A stretch of 14,589 nucleotides of DNA, taken from JBBQIY01 sp964618405 (GTDB taxonomy: Bacteria > Verrucomicrobiota > Kiritimatiellia > RFP12 > UBA3636). A program made the position numbers and the translations under genes. The notes beneath the pieces are model-generated. The model saw only the letters and a list, made by a program, of their open reading frames with translations, did no database searches and was not told where the DNA came from. Shown here one piece after another: positions 14,355 through 14,589 of this stretch. The stretch is taken from NCBI GenBank assembly GCA_964618405.1, contig CAZUAY010000078.1, positions 1-14,589 on the forward strand, given 5' to 3'. Each line of letters starts with the position of its first letter. Within the stretch, counting starts at the first letter, position 1.

Positions 14355-14369
14355 CCACCATTTACTAGA

Positions 14370-14386
14370 AATTCGTAATTCGTAAT
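14370..14386 (-). repeat. Short heptamer run upstream of the truncated methyltransferase
   Basis: The plus strand reads two ATTCGTA units and a partial third; on the minus strand this is GATTACGAATTACGAAT, the GAATTAC unit of the array at 13513-13575. It lies about 60 bp upstream of the point where the methyltransferase homology stops. The stretch 14387-14503 shows nothing I can name. Confidence 0.6.
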
Positions 14387-14503
14387 CGGTCAGTGACGGG
14401 GGGTGACGCCTGAGATCTGCTCTGCTGTGCTATCAACCCTGTTGTCGCAATAAGCGCGGTGCGGTTTTAAACACAAAGAGTTGGAGACACAGCGATTGAG
14501 CCA

Positions 14504-14523
14504 CTGGGAGCAGATGCTTCCAG
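14504..14523. other. 8-bp hairpin next to the right 57-bp repeat
   Basis: CTGGGAGC (14504-14511), loop AGAT, GCTTCCAG (14516-14523), with one G-T pair. It adjoins the right copy of the 57-bp repeat, but the left copy has no clear counterpart, so it may be a separate structure or part of a longer element that diverged. Confidence 0.5.
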
Positions 14524-14580
14524 CCTGTGCAGGAACGGCAGACGAGCAAAGCAAACGGAGCGGGGGTTTTCCAACCCCCG
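14524..14580 (+). repeat. 57-bp hairpin-bearing repeat, right copy
   Basis: This copy reads CCTGTGCAGG, a conserved 27-bp middle, then a 20-nt hairpin (CGGGGGTT, loop TTCC, AACCCCCG, 14561-14580). The first 20 bp are identical to the left copy at 7-63 and the two are inverted relative to each other, with hairpins facing outwards. The three outer pairs of the stem differ from the left copy and all remain paired. Confidence 0.85.
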
Positions 14581-14589
14581 TCGTGTCGG

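Noticed and set aside
14314..14523. The missing N-terminal half of the methyltransferase in another frame
   Set aside because: No frame on the minus strand encodes recognisable CFA N-terminal motifs, and the stretch is rich in stops and repeats, so a simple frameshift does not explain the truncation.
1..14589. The whole window as a transposon bounded by the 57-bp inverted repeats
   Set aside because: No transposase or integrase, no visible target duplication, and the genes are mostly metabolic or housekeeping. Contig ends at a dispersed repeat explain it more simply.

Overview
This window carries ten protein-coding genes, one of them visibly broken at its N-terminus, and an unusual amount of repeated, hairpin-rich intergenic DNA. 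Moderate GC, AAAGGA-type ribosome sites, an anaerobic-type radical SAM sulfatase maturase and a fermentation-type CoA operon suggest an anaerobic heterotrophic bacterium. A member of the PVC superphylum (Kiritimatiellota or Lentisphaerota type) would fit, but this is inference; no rRNA or other phylogenetic marker is present.

Region 1 (330-4727, minus strand) is a compact four-gene operon. In transcription order it holds a fused acyl-CoA:acetate CoA-transferase, an acetyl-CoA acetyltransferase (thiolase), a 3-hydroxybutyryl-CoA dehydrogenase of the HCDH fold and a short-chain dehydrogenase of the acetoacetyl-CoA reductase/FabG type. Together they can activate a C4 hydroxy- or keto-acid, oxidise it through acetoacetyl-CoA and cleave it to acetyl-CoA, or run the reverse. 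No crotonase, acyl-CoA dehydrogenase or PHA synthase is present.

Region 2 (4907-7363, plus strand) diverges from the operon. It encodes an anaerobic sulfatase-maturating enzyme with all three iron-sulfur clusters and an MFS permease resembling sugar permeases. No sulfatase lies in the window.

Region 3 (7398-11922, minus strand) has a 935-residue membrane protein (GT-C glycosyltransferase-like N-terminal half, large soluble C-terminal half) and xseA, the large subunit of exonuclease VII. A consensus -10 box sits 8 nt before the xseA start codon, suggesting a leaderless transcript.

Region 4 (12130-14310, minus strand) is the remnant of a lipid-modification cluster: a cyclopropane-fatty-acid-synthase-like methyltransferase lacking its N-terminal part, then two translationally coupled membrane proteins, DUF1295 (steroid 5-alpha-reductase-like) and DUF2878.

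The intergenic DNA is the most distinctive part. (a) A 57-bp element lies in inverted orientation near the two ends of the window (7-63 and 14524-14580). Its terminal hairpin differs between copies by three base pairs, all compensated. (b) A degenerate tandem heptamer (GARTNRY/TAGTCGC type) occurs at five places, mostly at gene 3' ends, and supplies stop codons and last residues of two convergent genes. (c) A segment with several hairpins lies between DUF2878 and xseA. No tRNA, rRNA, CRISPR array, transposase or integrase was found.
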